From Clonostachys chloroleuca (Eukaryota; Ascomycota; Sordariomycetes; Hypocreales; Bionectriaceae): a DNA stretch of 64,000 nucleotides. Positions 22,793-32,619 of the stretch are shown one piece after another (the first letter of the stretch is position 1; each line of letters opens with the position of its first letter). The translations under genes and the position numbers were made by a program. Location: the NCBI GenBank assembly GCA_037952775.1, contig JBANAY010000003.1, forward strand, positions 8,432,001 through 8,496,000, read 5' to 3'. Under the pieces are notes generated by a model. That model worked only from the letters and a program-made list of their open reading frames with translations, was not told where the DNA came from and made no database searches.

Positions 22793-24102
22793 TGGATATG
22801 CTGGCAGGATGCGGTTTCGATCGTTGGGGCAGACAGGAGAAAAAATTGGTTAGGGCGAGCTTTTATCCCTTGTTTTTTTTGTTTTTTTTTAGATTTTTTG
22901 TGGAAAGGGGAGTTGAATGTGTATATTTGTGAACATTGGTACTGCTTGTAGTTGATACCATTTATATGATCTATGATATTGGGAGATTGTTCCCTCATTA
23001 CAAGTATCTATGATATTGGAAGATTGTTCCCTCATTACAAGTCGTACGAAGTGATGCCAGGCACAATTCATGCCAGGTTTTCTTCGGCTCAGCGTGCCAG
23101 GCGTGTAATCAACGGTCGCCTCGGGAAGCCAATGGTTTTCGTCTGAACTGCTGGGTGGCACTCGCAAGGCGAGCCGGTTCCAGTTGGAGACCCGGTGCTC
23201 GATAATGAAGCCACCGAGTAGCACGAGTGAAACCCAACCGACATGCTCGCTTTGTCGGCGAGCTGGGGGTGTTTAGACACGACCCTCCTTGAAAGCTCAA
23301 GATCCGAGATGCTGCTGCTGGATAAGGACGATGACGCAATTATTTCTTGATACCTACCAAGAGAAGAGGCGTTATCAATGGATGTGGGCAGGCAGGTGCG
23401 TGGCCTGCGGGAAGGAGCAGGTCTCGAGTTGGCTGCTCCTTCTCCATCGGCACGATCATAATCGATAGCCGAAATCCGTGACGACATTTGTAAGGCGAAG
23501 GAATAAACTACTACATCCACTTACCTCACCTCACCTGCTACCTACTTACACAAGGGAAGGCGAAGTGACTGGGCCGAGTGTCCTCCGAGCAGCAGGCAGA
23601 TCGACTCAAATACTGCCCAGATTCTTGCCGAGCAGCACTCGCCTCAGCTTTCCATCACCCACACTTCGCCTGATAGGTGTTTCTTGATCTTCAAACTTGG
23701 CCTCTTGGATTCCTTTTCCTCTCTTCTGCCTACTTTCGCTCTGCCATAGGCTCCTGATCCTGATTTTTTTCCCTCTTGGCCAGCCCGATTCTCCCACGGC
23801 TTTCTTCATCTTCTGCCTCAAGACAACAAGGGCAGTGCGATATTCAACTTCCTCGTTGGAAAAAGATTGCCCTTCCGCTTTCCTTGAAATTTCTTTTGGT
23901 TGTCCTTGTGAGTTCACCTTGACTATCAATGCCAGAATAATCATGTACCAATTCACTTTATCCAGCTTCGACCGGCTTCACGAATTGGCTGGAATACCAC
24001 ACCTCGACATCGCCGTTCCGAATTGATCGATTTCGAAATCACACAGGCCCGGTGGAACCTAATACGACATCCAAATATCTCCTTGCCTGAAAGTCGCCAA
24101 CC
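22793..24102. other. Intergenic between RPA135 and tyrosinase
   Basis: Contains the RPA135 3' flank with T-rich runs (22869-22905), a 37-bp tandem repeat, and C/T-rich leader-like DNA before the tyrosinase. A minus-strand frame at 23089-23520 (Ser-rich, starting near MSSRISAIDYD) cannot be confirmed or excluded as a small gene. Confidence 0.4.
22969..23042. repeat. 37-bp tandem direct repeat, two copies
   Basis: Copies start at 22969 and 23006, both beginning ATCTATGATATTGG and ending CTCATTACAAGT, with a single G/A difference. It lies in the 3' flank of RPA135. Confidence 0.9.
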
Positions 24103-26166
24103 ATGCACATCCCTAGTCTTCTCGGGGCCCTTCTGCTCGTCTCCGTACTTGCTCTAGGTCGACCCTATGACTTTGGTGTGGATGTCGAAAGTCTCACCCG
24201 ACGTCAGGAAGAGCGGATCTTGGTTGGCCGGCTTCCAGTTGCTTCTAATGGAAGCGTTCCACATCGTCTCGAAATACGCCAAATGAGAGCCGATCCATAT
24301 AAATGGGACTTGTTCATCCTGGCTCTGAGTATGTTTCAGTCAGTCAGTCAGAGTGATCCCCTTTCATGGTACCAGGTCGCGGGTATGTGAGACTATTCTG
24401 CTTTTCCCCAGTAATCGCAACCGTTTCTCATCATAAGATATGTGACCAGGAATCCACGGCGTGCCATTTCGGAGTTGGAATGGGGTTGAGCCAGTCCCGG
24501 GCGCCAACATGTCGGGCTACTGCACCCACAGTTCGGTTTTATTTCCAATTTGGCACAGGCCGTACTTAGCGCTGGTCGAGGTGAGAGATCTCACAGTCTT
24601 TGATAACATACGGGTCTAACGATATATGAAGCAAGAGGTCTTCAGACTGGCAAACTTCATTGCCAGCATGTTTACAAACACGACCGAACGAGAGATATAC
24701 CAGCGAGCAGCATCGGACATTCGATTCCCTTACTGGGACTGGTCTCTTCCTGCGCCACCCGGACAGACTCACCTCCCGGATGTATTCTGGCATCCTACCA
24801 TCACGCAATATGGCCCCATGGGACTTCAAACGATCAGAAACCCCCTGTATTCCTACGTTTTTAACCCTGTCGAGGAGGGCGCATTTATATGGAGCCCAGT
24901 AAGCAATTCACGGAATCCAGCTGGTGATTGGATTTAGACTAACGAGAATAGCTAAACTCTTGGCAAGAAACCAAGAGAGCGCCGGCGACCGATATTAGTC
25001 TTGCGTCTCCTCCATCAATGAACAAGGATGTGAGTGAAGCACTGCTAGGGAAGCTTTCCGAAATCCAGCAAAGGTTGTATATCTTATTCTCGAACTACAA
25101 AGACTTCAACTCCTTTGGCAACAAGGCTTGGGCCGTGTCACAAAACTTGTCGTCCTGGGACTCGATCGAAGCAATCCACGATATCATCCACATCTATGGC
25201 GGCCTTAGAGGCCATATGACATACGTTCCGCTATCTGCTTTTGATCCTCTGTTTTTTATTCATCATGTGTCTATGGATCGCCTCATAGCCATGTGGCAGG
25301 TTCTCAACCCAAACGCGTGGATGCTCCCGATGGCGACTGGAGAGACAAGCTACAACAGTTTAAAGGGAATGGTCCAAAATTCCAAAACGCCCCTGACTCC
25401 CTTTTACATATCACCAGACGGAACTTTCTGGGACTCAGACATGGCTCGATACACTCATACATTTGGCTATACCTACGCTGATGTGGACCCTACCCTGGCT
25501 GGCAATGAAGGATTACGTGAAAGCTTGATCAGAAAGATAAATATTTGGTATGGAAGCTCTAGCCCGATCAGCTTGCGTTTCAAGGCAAAGGGGCACGGCA
25601 ACTTCGTCAATCACCACAGGAGCACTATTCATCAACCTATAGGGAACAAGGGCGCGAAATCAGAAGCAACTGATCACTTGAAACGAGGAAATACTTTCTC
25701 TACTGCTTTGATCAAAGGAGACCGCTACAATGAGTGGATCGTCAACGTTTATGCGAATATGGAGGCTCTCCATGGCTCCTACGCGGTTCATCTCTACCTC
25801 AACGACAAGCCTCATTTAAATTGTCGTACGATAATAGAAAACAAGGTTGGAACTGTCGACATTTTTACAATGAGGAAAATGACTGGCTCGAATACCAAAA
25901 TCTCAGGGGCTGTTCCTCTAACGAGCTCACTACTGGGAAAGGTAGCAAGCGGCGACATCCCCCACCTCGGCGCGAGCGCAGTTGTCCCGTTTCTCCAGAA
26001 AAAACTGAGATTTCAAGTGCGCAATGGCGACGGCAACGTGGTCGATCCAAACCTTGTGGAAGGACTTTACGTTGGGGTCAGCAGCACCGAGGTAAAAATC
26101 CCAGCTGTAGATACCGAGCTTCCCAGATGGGGGCGGTCAGTGGCAAGACTCAACCTGTGGTCTTGA
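24103..26166 (+). CDS. Secreted tyrosinase (type-3 copper polyphenol oxidase)
   Basis: Four exons, 24103-24382, 24450-24580, 24632-24898 and 24952-26166; introns are 67, 51 and 53 nt and all phases fit, giving about 630 residues. A signal peptide (LLGALLLVSVLALG) leads. CuA ligands are His96 in IHGVPFRSW, His120 in YCTHSS and His129 in PIWHRPY; Cys118, two residues before His120, matches the Cys-His thioether position of many fungal tyrosinases. CuB uses HDIIH (302, 306) and one His of FIHHVSMDR (about 330). The last 230 or so residues form the C-terminal domain that in fungal tyrosinases shields the active site until proteolysis. The reaction is o-hydroxylation and oxidation of phenols to quinones, as in melanin formation. 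No pigment genes lie next to it. Confidence 0.93.
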
Positions 26167-26930
26167 AAAGGGCGCGGTAGGATTGCCGGAGCCTAAGTAT
26201 TCTGTTTAATTTTAGGGTTTCTTTTTTTGGGAGCATCTTATTTTCCAATATCCAGGGGGGAGAAGTAAGTAATGAGGAAGGGGGATCCTGGGTGAGATTT
26301 TCGATGATACTGAATAAATATACACATTATTTATAATCACGGCAATGGACATTTCATTACCCGGGTAACTCATCTTTCTATGACCGCGATCAATGTTAGA
26401 TATTCTTTTTTCTTTTCCACTAAAATATTTGAGAGCCTCAATGCCTGGTGTCTTCAAAGGGATGTTCTTGTGTCTAATACAAAGAATACAGCTGCTCGAA
26501 ACCTTGAATGGTTGATACTCTCTCCTGTTTTGCGTCACCAACAAAGCCATGGCTAAAGACGTCAGACTAAGACCTCAATAAGGCCGACCAAGATCAGTAT
26601 GTATATTTTACGTGCTCGTCAGTGTGCGGATAGTATTACTTGATGGCTTGAGTTATCACGGTAGTCGAAAGACGAGACAATTTCGCCCAGCTTTGATGAC
26701 CAACAAATAAGAGTTGATTCATTCTAATGTTTTTATAAATACAGAGAGAAAGAAAGTAACGAATGATCCAGATTATTCCTCAACATATCCAGCATCCTCT
26801 TCCCTCCAAGATGAGCAGAAGATCCTTCACCACGGAAGAGCCCGAAAGTTAATCAGTAAGCCAACTTATCGTCAGTCTGTTCCTCTTGTTTTCTTGGCTT
26901 CAGCCGTTCGAGATCTAGTTTCTCTTTGGA
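26167..26930. other. Intergenic, no gene seen
   Basis: Tyrosinase 3' flank. The plus-strand frame 26714-27298 and the minus frame 26872-27159 are shadows of the repeat region and have no start context. Confidence 0.45.
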
Positions 26931-27240
26931 TGGTCGCCGCCACCGGAAGGCTTTGGTCGAGGAGAACCTCCACCTCCGTGAGGGCCGATGGACTTTGCCG
27001 CCCTAACCTAGAGATCATAGAGATCACGCTTGCCTTGTCGTCGGTGTGGCTTGGGTGGCTTTTGTGGAGTAGGACCACCTCCAGTAGGAGCGTAGGGCTT
27101 TGCTCTGACTCTGAGATCATCGAGACCACGACTACCTCGTCCGCCCCGGACACCACCAAGTGGCCTTGGTCTAAAGCCGCCGCCGCGGGGCCTCAGATTC
27201 TCCTGACCTCGAGGTCGAAGTCGCTAATGTCACGCTTGCC
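26931..27240 (-). repeat. Degenerate ~95-104-bp repeats downstream of and overlapping the zinc-knuckle gene
   Basis: On the minus strand the marker GGCAAGCGT or a relative begins units at 27240, 27136 (GGTAGTCGT), 27034 (GGCAAGCGT) and 26939 (CCAAAGAGA). Each is followed by coding-like sequence for R-x-L-x-D-L-x-V-R, then a GGG and PRPKP-like part. A further related unit lies upstream inside the gene near 27375 (ERYLGDLETRG). The units are in different frames: the first is in the gene frame, the second and third one frame back, with a TAG at 27010-27008 in the third. Confidence 0.7.
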
Positions 27241-27507
27241 TTTTCTCGCTCCGTATGGGCAATCCTTGGCAAAGTGCGTGGAACTACCGCACTTGTAGCA
27301 AGCGGGAGGGCGAGCGCGAGGTGACAGGCGTTCCTGCAGGCCCCTGGTCTCGAGATCGCCGAGATATCTCTCGTCCACGGATTGGTCAGGGTCGTCTCTC
27401 TCCTCAAGCTCTTCGGCGTCTCGGAGAGCCAGGGAAGGGGCGGACTCCTCGGTGTTTGCGACAGCGAGGGTCGCCGCAGTAGCGATGAGGACGGTTGAGA
27501 AACGCAT
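27193..27507 (-). CDS. Secreted small protein with one CCHC zinc knuckle; repeat-precursor-like
   Basis: The start at 27507 is chosen because it opens a clear signal peptide (MRFSTVLIATAATLAVA); an earlier in-frame ATG at 27573 would bury it. The mature part is acidic, then turns basic, and carries CYKCGSSTHFAKDC, a CX2CX4HX4C knuckle normally found in nucleic-acid-binding proteins and unusual in a secreted protein. The C-terminus reads GKRDISDFDLEVR before the stop, with a K-R site like those cut by Kex2. Following DNA repeats the R-x-L-x-D-L-x-V-R pattern out of frame. If one base is missing near 27200, the frame would continue to a TAG at 27010-27008. A TATATC element lies 88 nt upstream. 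Roles as a repeat-peptide precursor or effector are inference. Confidence 0.65.
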   Translation of the reverse strand: MRFSTVLIATAATLAVANTEESAPSLALRDAEELEERDDPDQSVDERYLGDLETRGLQERLSPRARPPACYKCGSSTHFAKDCPYGARKGKRDISDFDLEVRRI

Positions 27508-27594
27508 ATTGGAGAAACAGAGATCGAGAGAGTGTTTGTAGAGTGTGAGATTGGAATGGGAATGGTTCAACAAAGGAGTGAGGAGTTAGGCATT

Positions 27595-27603
27595 GATATA
27601 TCC
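27595..27603 (-). promoter_or_regulatory. TATA-like box for the zinc-knuckle gene
   Basis: GGATATATC on the minus strand, 88 nt upstream of the chosen ATG, which supports the start at 27507 rather than 27573. Confidence 0.4.
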
Positions 27604-29155
27604 TAGATACGAGAAAGGAGACTGAGAACAGGAAGGGTTGCTTGGATGTCTGGTAGATATTTCTGATAATTTTCTTCCTAAAGCCCAGAGATCCAGACAT
27701 ATCTTTATACTTGAATAGTGGCAAAGATCAAGCTATTCTTAGCACATCGTCCATAGTCCATGGCCTCATTCCAAATCATATTGTCATCTTGGACTAAGAT
27801 TGCGAGTCGTATGACGTCGGTTTGATTCGTGAAAGGCGAGAGGAAGCATAAGGGACGTACGTTGAGTAGGAAAATTTCAGCAGCCGTTTGAATCTCACCG
27901 AAGGCGCAATATGCCGGCAGTTTCAGGGGAAGGGTTACCACATCCGGCTGAATCTTTGTAAATAGTAGCTTTGCTGACCATGATTATACCTTTTACCAGG
28001 TAAGGATCAAACTAGCTTGTGGACAACCAGTACTTCTTGTCACTCGCCGCGAGACGGTATAAAGCCATCAATCTATCGCTGCCAATGAGGACTATGCTTT
28101 TTACCAACAGCCCAAGGGCGTACTCAGATCAAATACATCTCCCAGATCAAGTTTGGCAAAAGATTATCGTCTGTTCAGGCAGCATGAGATCACGGCCTCT
28201 GCACTCGTTCTTGGTACTCCGTTTGAGGATCATGTTATCATGGGTGCTTGTCAAAAGGTTGTGAGTAACTCCTGACTAACCAACATGAGATGAAGCGGCC
28301 CCTCCCCGCTCGGTAAGACATCAGGACCGCTCGGTAAAAGATGAGGATTTGCAATGTAATCATGCATATTTGGTGTTAGCCCGAGTGTGAAGCGCGTATG
28401 GTGTAGTTGATTTCCCCCTTTCATCAATCCTTGTCTTGAGATACACCTGCATGTGCATACGTCACAACTTCATGGGACCGAAAGTAACCATTTCATCTGC
28501 GTGAGAGAATGTACCATGATCCTTTGTCGTCTTTTCAACAATGATAGAAAAAACATCAACGCAGTAGATAACCCAAGATCCAATGGTAACTGGGTAAAAG
28601 CTCGGCCTCTGGTCCGCAAATATCTGCAACATCCATCGAACCACACTGCTGGAAATCCTCTCCCCGGGATTTGATGCAACCCTCCACGGGACCACATTTG
28701 GTGGCGGAACCTCGCTTCTCGCTCGGACTGATAACCTCGAAGCCTCAAGAATAAGCCTTTAGTAAATGTTTCCAGACGCTGGTTTGGGTCCGCGGCATGG
28801 ATGGTGGCAGTCTTGTCAGCACTACCACTACTAAACCCGCGCGCATAGGAGCCACACCAGGGATTCCTATCAGGAGATGAATTAAGTTAGCCGGGTAGAT
28901 ACAACACTTTACGGTAAGTGGCGGACCCGCAAAATACCGAAGTTCAAGTGACTGCCAGACTGCGTAGGTGGGATGGGCTGTATTTAGACGTCTTCAGGGG
29001 CCAGAAAGATGGTCATGCGCGTATAGCTGGACAAAGCAAGATAAATTGCTCCCTCCCAAGAAGGATCTTGATAACATTGATCTGGTTCCACGTGATTGCA
29101 TGAAGAAGTGGCGTGTATTCCCCCGGACATGAAGCCTTGATATCTGCGCAGTAGT
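27604..29155. other. No intact gene; possible remnant coding DNA
   Basis: Plus-strand frames near 28019-28264 carry short ankyrin- or helix-like words (YFLSLAARRYKAIN; ALVLGTPFEDHVI) in different frames interrupted by stops. They look like decayed coding sequence but are too short to name. Confidence 0.35.
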
Positions 29156-30319
29156 TTAGAGGTAGTTGAAAGAGTTCAAGTGTCCCCTATATGCCGCACG
29201 ACGCATGGACAAAGAGCCATCAAGAGATCGAATATGTGGATCAGCACTATTGTCAAGAAGCCTTTGAGCCATCTGAACAAACCCATACTTGGTGGCATCC
29301 TCCTGTAGAAGTTGTCGGATCTCGCGTGGATCATTGAAGTCGACGACGAGTTTGAGAAGTAATGATATGATATGATCTCCGCATCACCTCTGCGGGCCGC
29401 GAAATAAATCCTTTTTTGTTCCAGTGCATCAACACACTTGTTCCGTTCTCGAGTAAGGGTTCTGCAGTGTCAGAGCAGCCAAGTGGGCAACTCGCCCGAA
29501 GCAGGCTAAATCCATCCATACTTTCTCATCCGCGTTGATATGCTCTCTTGACAATGATCCTGACGGTCCGTCCAAAGCTGCAAGATGGAGTGGATGTGGT
29601 GACTTCTCCATAAAAGGTCATTACACAGCGAGCTTGCGACGAAAAGCAAGTCGAAAATTCATCCCAAATCTGTAGCGGACTGTCAAAGGAGCTGCGCACC
29701 GCTTCCCACAACTGTAAATTTAGTTCGTCTCTCAGCTGAAGATGATGCTACGGTGATATTTGCTCGTAATCTCGAAAGTAAGTATCGAACTCAGGGCCAG
29801 TAATTTCTGTTGTAACCCTCCAAGCTTGGGGGAACAAGATGTACTGGATGCAATTCCGAGCACGTAGGGTAGGCTGTGATGTTTCATAGAAGAATTCAGA
29901 CCCATGTTTCCCCTCAAGGATCGGCCAGGCTAAGAATTGCATCACTGAAAAATGGGTGATATGGACTTTCATCGCTTTCATATCCTTGTCGCTTGGTTCG
30001 TATTTCCTGGTGGAAGAACTCTCGTCTCCGTCAATATCGGTTCTCTAATCACAGTTCTCTCAAATCTCTACTAATGAACCCCAAAGGCCCAAGATTTCGG
30101 ACTCAACATGGGATTCGGCCCCTCATCGTATCGCATGGATTGGCTGATCCACGAACGGACCGCCGCCAAGGGGCTCATGTGGCTCTCGAAATCAAATGAA
30201 TAAAAGAAACGGAAGTACTTTTGGCGACTCGCATACCAGAGACCAAAGAGTGACACAGCCACAAAGCGTGTATCATGTTCAAGTTTCATGATGGAGTCAA
30301 GTTCTTCCACGGCAGGCAC
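29156..30319 (-). pseudogene. Ankyrin-repeat gene remnant
   Basis: Reading the minus strand, ankyrin-like pieces occur in order but in different frames: SPHPLHLAALDGPSGS (about 29600), a GDAEIIS piece, LLLKLVVDFNDPREIRQLL, then AQRLLDNSADPHIRSLDGS and RRAAYRGHLN before a TAA at 29158-29156. Upstream frames at 29748-29981 and 30071-30319 probably belong to the same former gene; the latter begins MPAVEELDSIM. Several frame shifts and stops separate the parts and no set of introns repairs them all. Function, if any remains, is unknown. Confidence 0.5.
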
Positions 30320-30808
30320 GACTAAGTCGGCCAGACCCGCTTTTTCGTATCTTCATCGGCAGCTGTTCAAGCGCCGGCAGTTTCCGGTAGAGCTCCACCC
30401 ATCCCCTAAGCTCCAGCTAGCAGAGCCCAAGCATCACACTGGATCAGGCGCTTGTGCCAGTGTTATCAGGGCATCTGCTTGCGGCCCCGCCCCCGCAGCA
30501 GCCACCAGCCAACTGGCCTCGGACTGTACATGCTACGCCTCCTGACCTCAGTTGGAGATATCTCCTTTCTCCCTTCCCTAATCAACCCTTGAGCGCTTCT
30601 ACCTCTGCATGCCGCCAGGCCTCCGTATCCAGCATTGCCCTACCTCGTCATAGCACCTACTGTGCACCTGCGCAACTCTCTATCTTTGCCTCTCGACCCT
30701 TCTATATCGCTACCTCCGCCGATGAACCCTTAATTGAGCGTTGCCCTCCCTCACCTGACTGACGACACCCACCACCACAACCGCCATTCACTCATCGCCC
30801 GAACCACC
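30320..30808. other. Upstream region of the SH3BGR-like gene
   Basis: C/T-rich DNA typical of a fungal promoter and leader, ending CCACC-ATG. No separate gene seen. Confidence 0.5.
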
Positions 30809-32409
30809 ATGGCAACTCTCACCGACGATCCCGCCCTCTACATCTTCACCTCCCTCACCGCAGGGTCCTCCCACATCGTCACCGCCACTTCCCGCCTGGA
30901 GACGATCCTGCGTGCCAACCGTGTGCCCTTCAAGGCCCTCGACATCGCCACCGACCAGAAGGCCCGCATGCTATGGGGCCGCCGCGCCGGCAAAGATGGA
31001 AACGGCCGAGTGCGCAAGCTGCCCGGCCTGGTGCAGGAGGGCATGGTCCTAGGGGTAAATGCCGTCCCATCTCCCCCGCGAGTGAACACCTGTTCAGGAC
31101 TGCGGCAGCACGATATACTTGGAGGCTGACCAGGCGACCTTCTCACAGGACATTGTCGAGATCGAAGAGTGGAACGAGTACCACGAGCTTAAGCAACACC
31201 TAAAGATCTACTACGACGAGAACACGATACCCAACATCAACAACAAGTACCCCCCGCCCAAGATGCGACGGCCGTACGGGGTGGGGGCTCCCGTCAAGAA
31301 ACCTGCCGGCTCCGCGGCGGCGGCGGCGTCAGCATCTGCTGCCTCGTCCTCCTCCACCACGCCAGCTGCGTCGGCGGGCACTCCGGCGCCGCCACCCCCT
31401 GGACCAGCACCCGCACCTAAGAAGACGGATCCTGTTGTCCTGAAAGCCTCGGAAAGCAAGCAGGAGACTCTCCCCGTTCGATCTGTCGCCGACGAAGCAG
31501 CAGCGAAGGCTAAGGAAATGCGCCTGAGGAGTCTGCGAGAGAAGGTTCATGGGAAGAAGGCCGCCGAGCCATCTATAGAGTCCAAGGAAAAGAAGGAAGA
31601 GAAGGAAGTAAAGGACGACAAGGATGAGCAGAAGGCTGAAGATGAGAAAGAGAAGGAGAAGGACGAGGATACAGAGGATGAGAAGGAAGACGGAAACAAC
31701 AGAGGACCACAAGAACATCGGGCTCCAATCACCTACGAGCGGCAAGTGGAAGTCTGATGATTCGGCGTCGGCCAAGACTGGCGATGTGCAAAGCCCGGAG
31801 AGCACACGGTGGAAGAACGCCAAGGTGGTAGACTCGTCGCCGATAGCCAGCAAGGGGGTTGAGGCTAAGCAAGCCACAAAGGAAGAGGATGACGACGACG
31901 ATGACGAAGATGAAGATGAAGACACTGAGGACAGCCAGGAGGACGAGGAAGATGAGGACACAGACGACGATGATGAAGACGAGGAAGAAGGTGAGAAGAA
32001 GGATGCGGCAGTGAAGGATACACCGGCCGAGGCCGCCAAAGCAGACGAGAAGGCGGAAGAGAAAGCCAAGAAGGATGACGACAAGAAGGAGGATAAGAAG
32101 GACAAGAAGAAGGACAAGAAGAGTCACGACAAGAAGGATAAGAAGCACCACCACGACAAGAAAGACAAGAAGGAGAAGAAGGATAAAGACAAAGACAAGG
32201 AGAAGGACAAGAAATCTCACGACAAGAAGAGCCACAGCAAGGGTCACGACAAGAGCCATGACAAGAAGAGCCACAGCAAGACCCATGATAAGAGTCACGA
32301 CAAGAAGACCCACGACAAGACCCACGATAAGAAGGGCCATGACAAGAAGGACAAGGAAGAGAGCAAGCACCCCAAGACCGAGGAAGCGGCAGAGTCCTCG
32401 TCGAAATAA
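30809..32409 (+). CDS. SH3BGR-like thioredoxin-fold protein with acidic and Lys/His-rich tail
   Basis: Exons 30809-31054, 31149-31607 and 31675-32409; introns are 94 nt and 67 nt (GTAAAG, GGCTGAAG branch-like, ATACAG) and give about 479 residues. Residues 1-110 match the SH3-binding glutamic-acid-rich protein fold, a glutaredoxin relative without the catalytic Cys: LYIFTSLTAGS, then LDIATDQKARMLWGRR, then EIEEWNEYHELKQHLK. An Ala/Pro-rich linker and a coiled K/E segment follow, then SPTSGKWK, a run of about 45 mostly Asp/Glu residues, and a tail of about 120 residues dominated by Lys, Asp, His and Ser in repeats of S/T-HDKK. The second intron is needed because the first frame stops at 31757; its DNA is low-complexity, so this junction is the least certain. 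Cellular role unknown. Confidence 0.85.
32110..32355 (+). repeat. Coding repeat: HDKK units in the SH3BGR-like tail
   Basis: Repeated codons for HDKK, KSHDKK, SHSKGHDK and THDKTHDKK, built from CACGACAAGAAG-like 12-mers with drift. Confidence 0.85.
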
Positions 32410-32619
32410 ATCCAGCGAGGAGTGTTTGTTATTAGTACTTCTCTACATATGTACCACTTTAGACCTGTTACCCTTCAATGAAATCTCAAAAAAAATGACA
32501 GTATGTATGTATATGCCGAAAATGTCTCCCTTTTCCCTCACCCGGTTTATATAGGCAAAACCTATCCATAGAAGTACAGTGGGATGAAAAGTATATAGTG
32601 TATAGATCGTGACATTCCT

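Noticed and set aside
31608..31757. Frame change in the SH3BGR-like gene as another one-base error
   Set aside because: The shift is in the opposite direction from the G/C-run cases, and a canonical 67-nt intron (GTAAAG...ATACAG) explains it.
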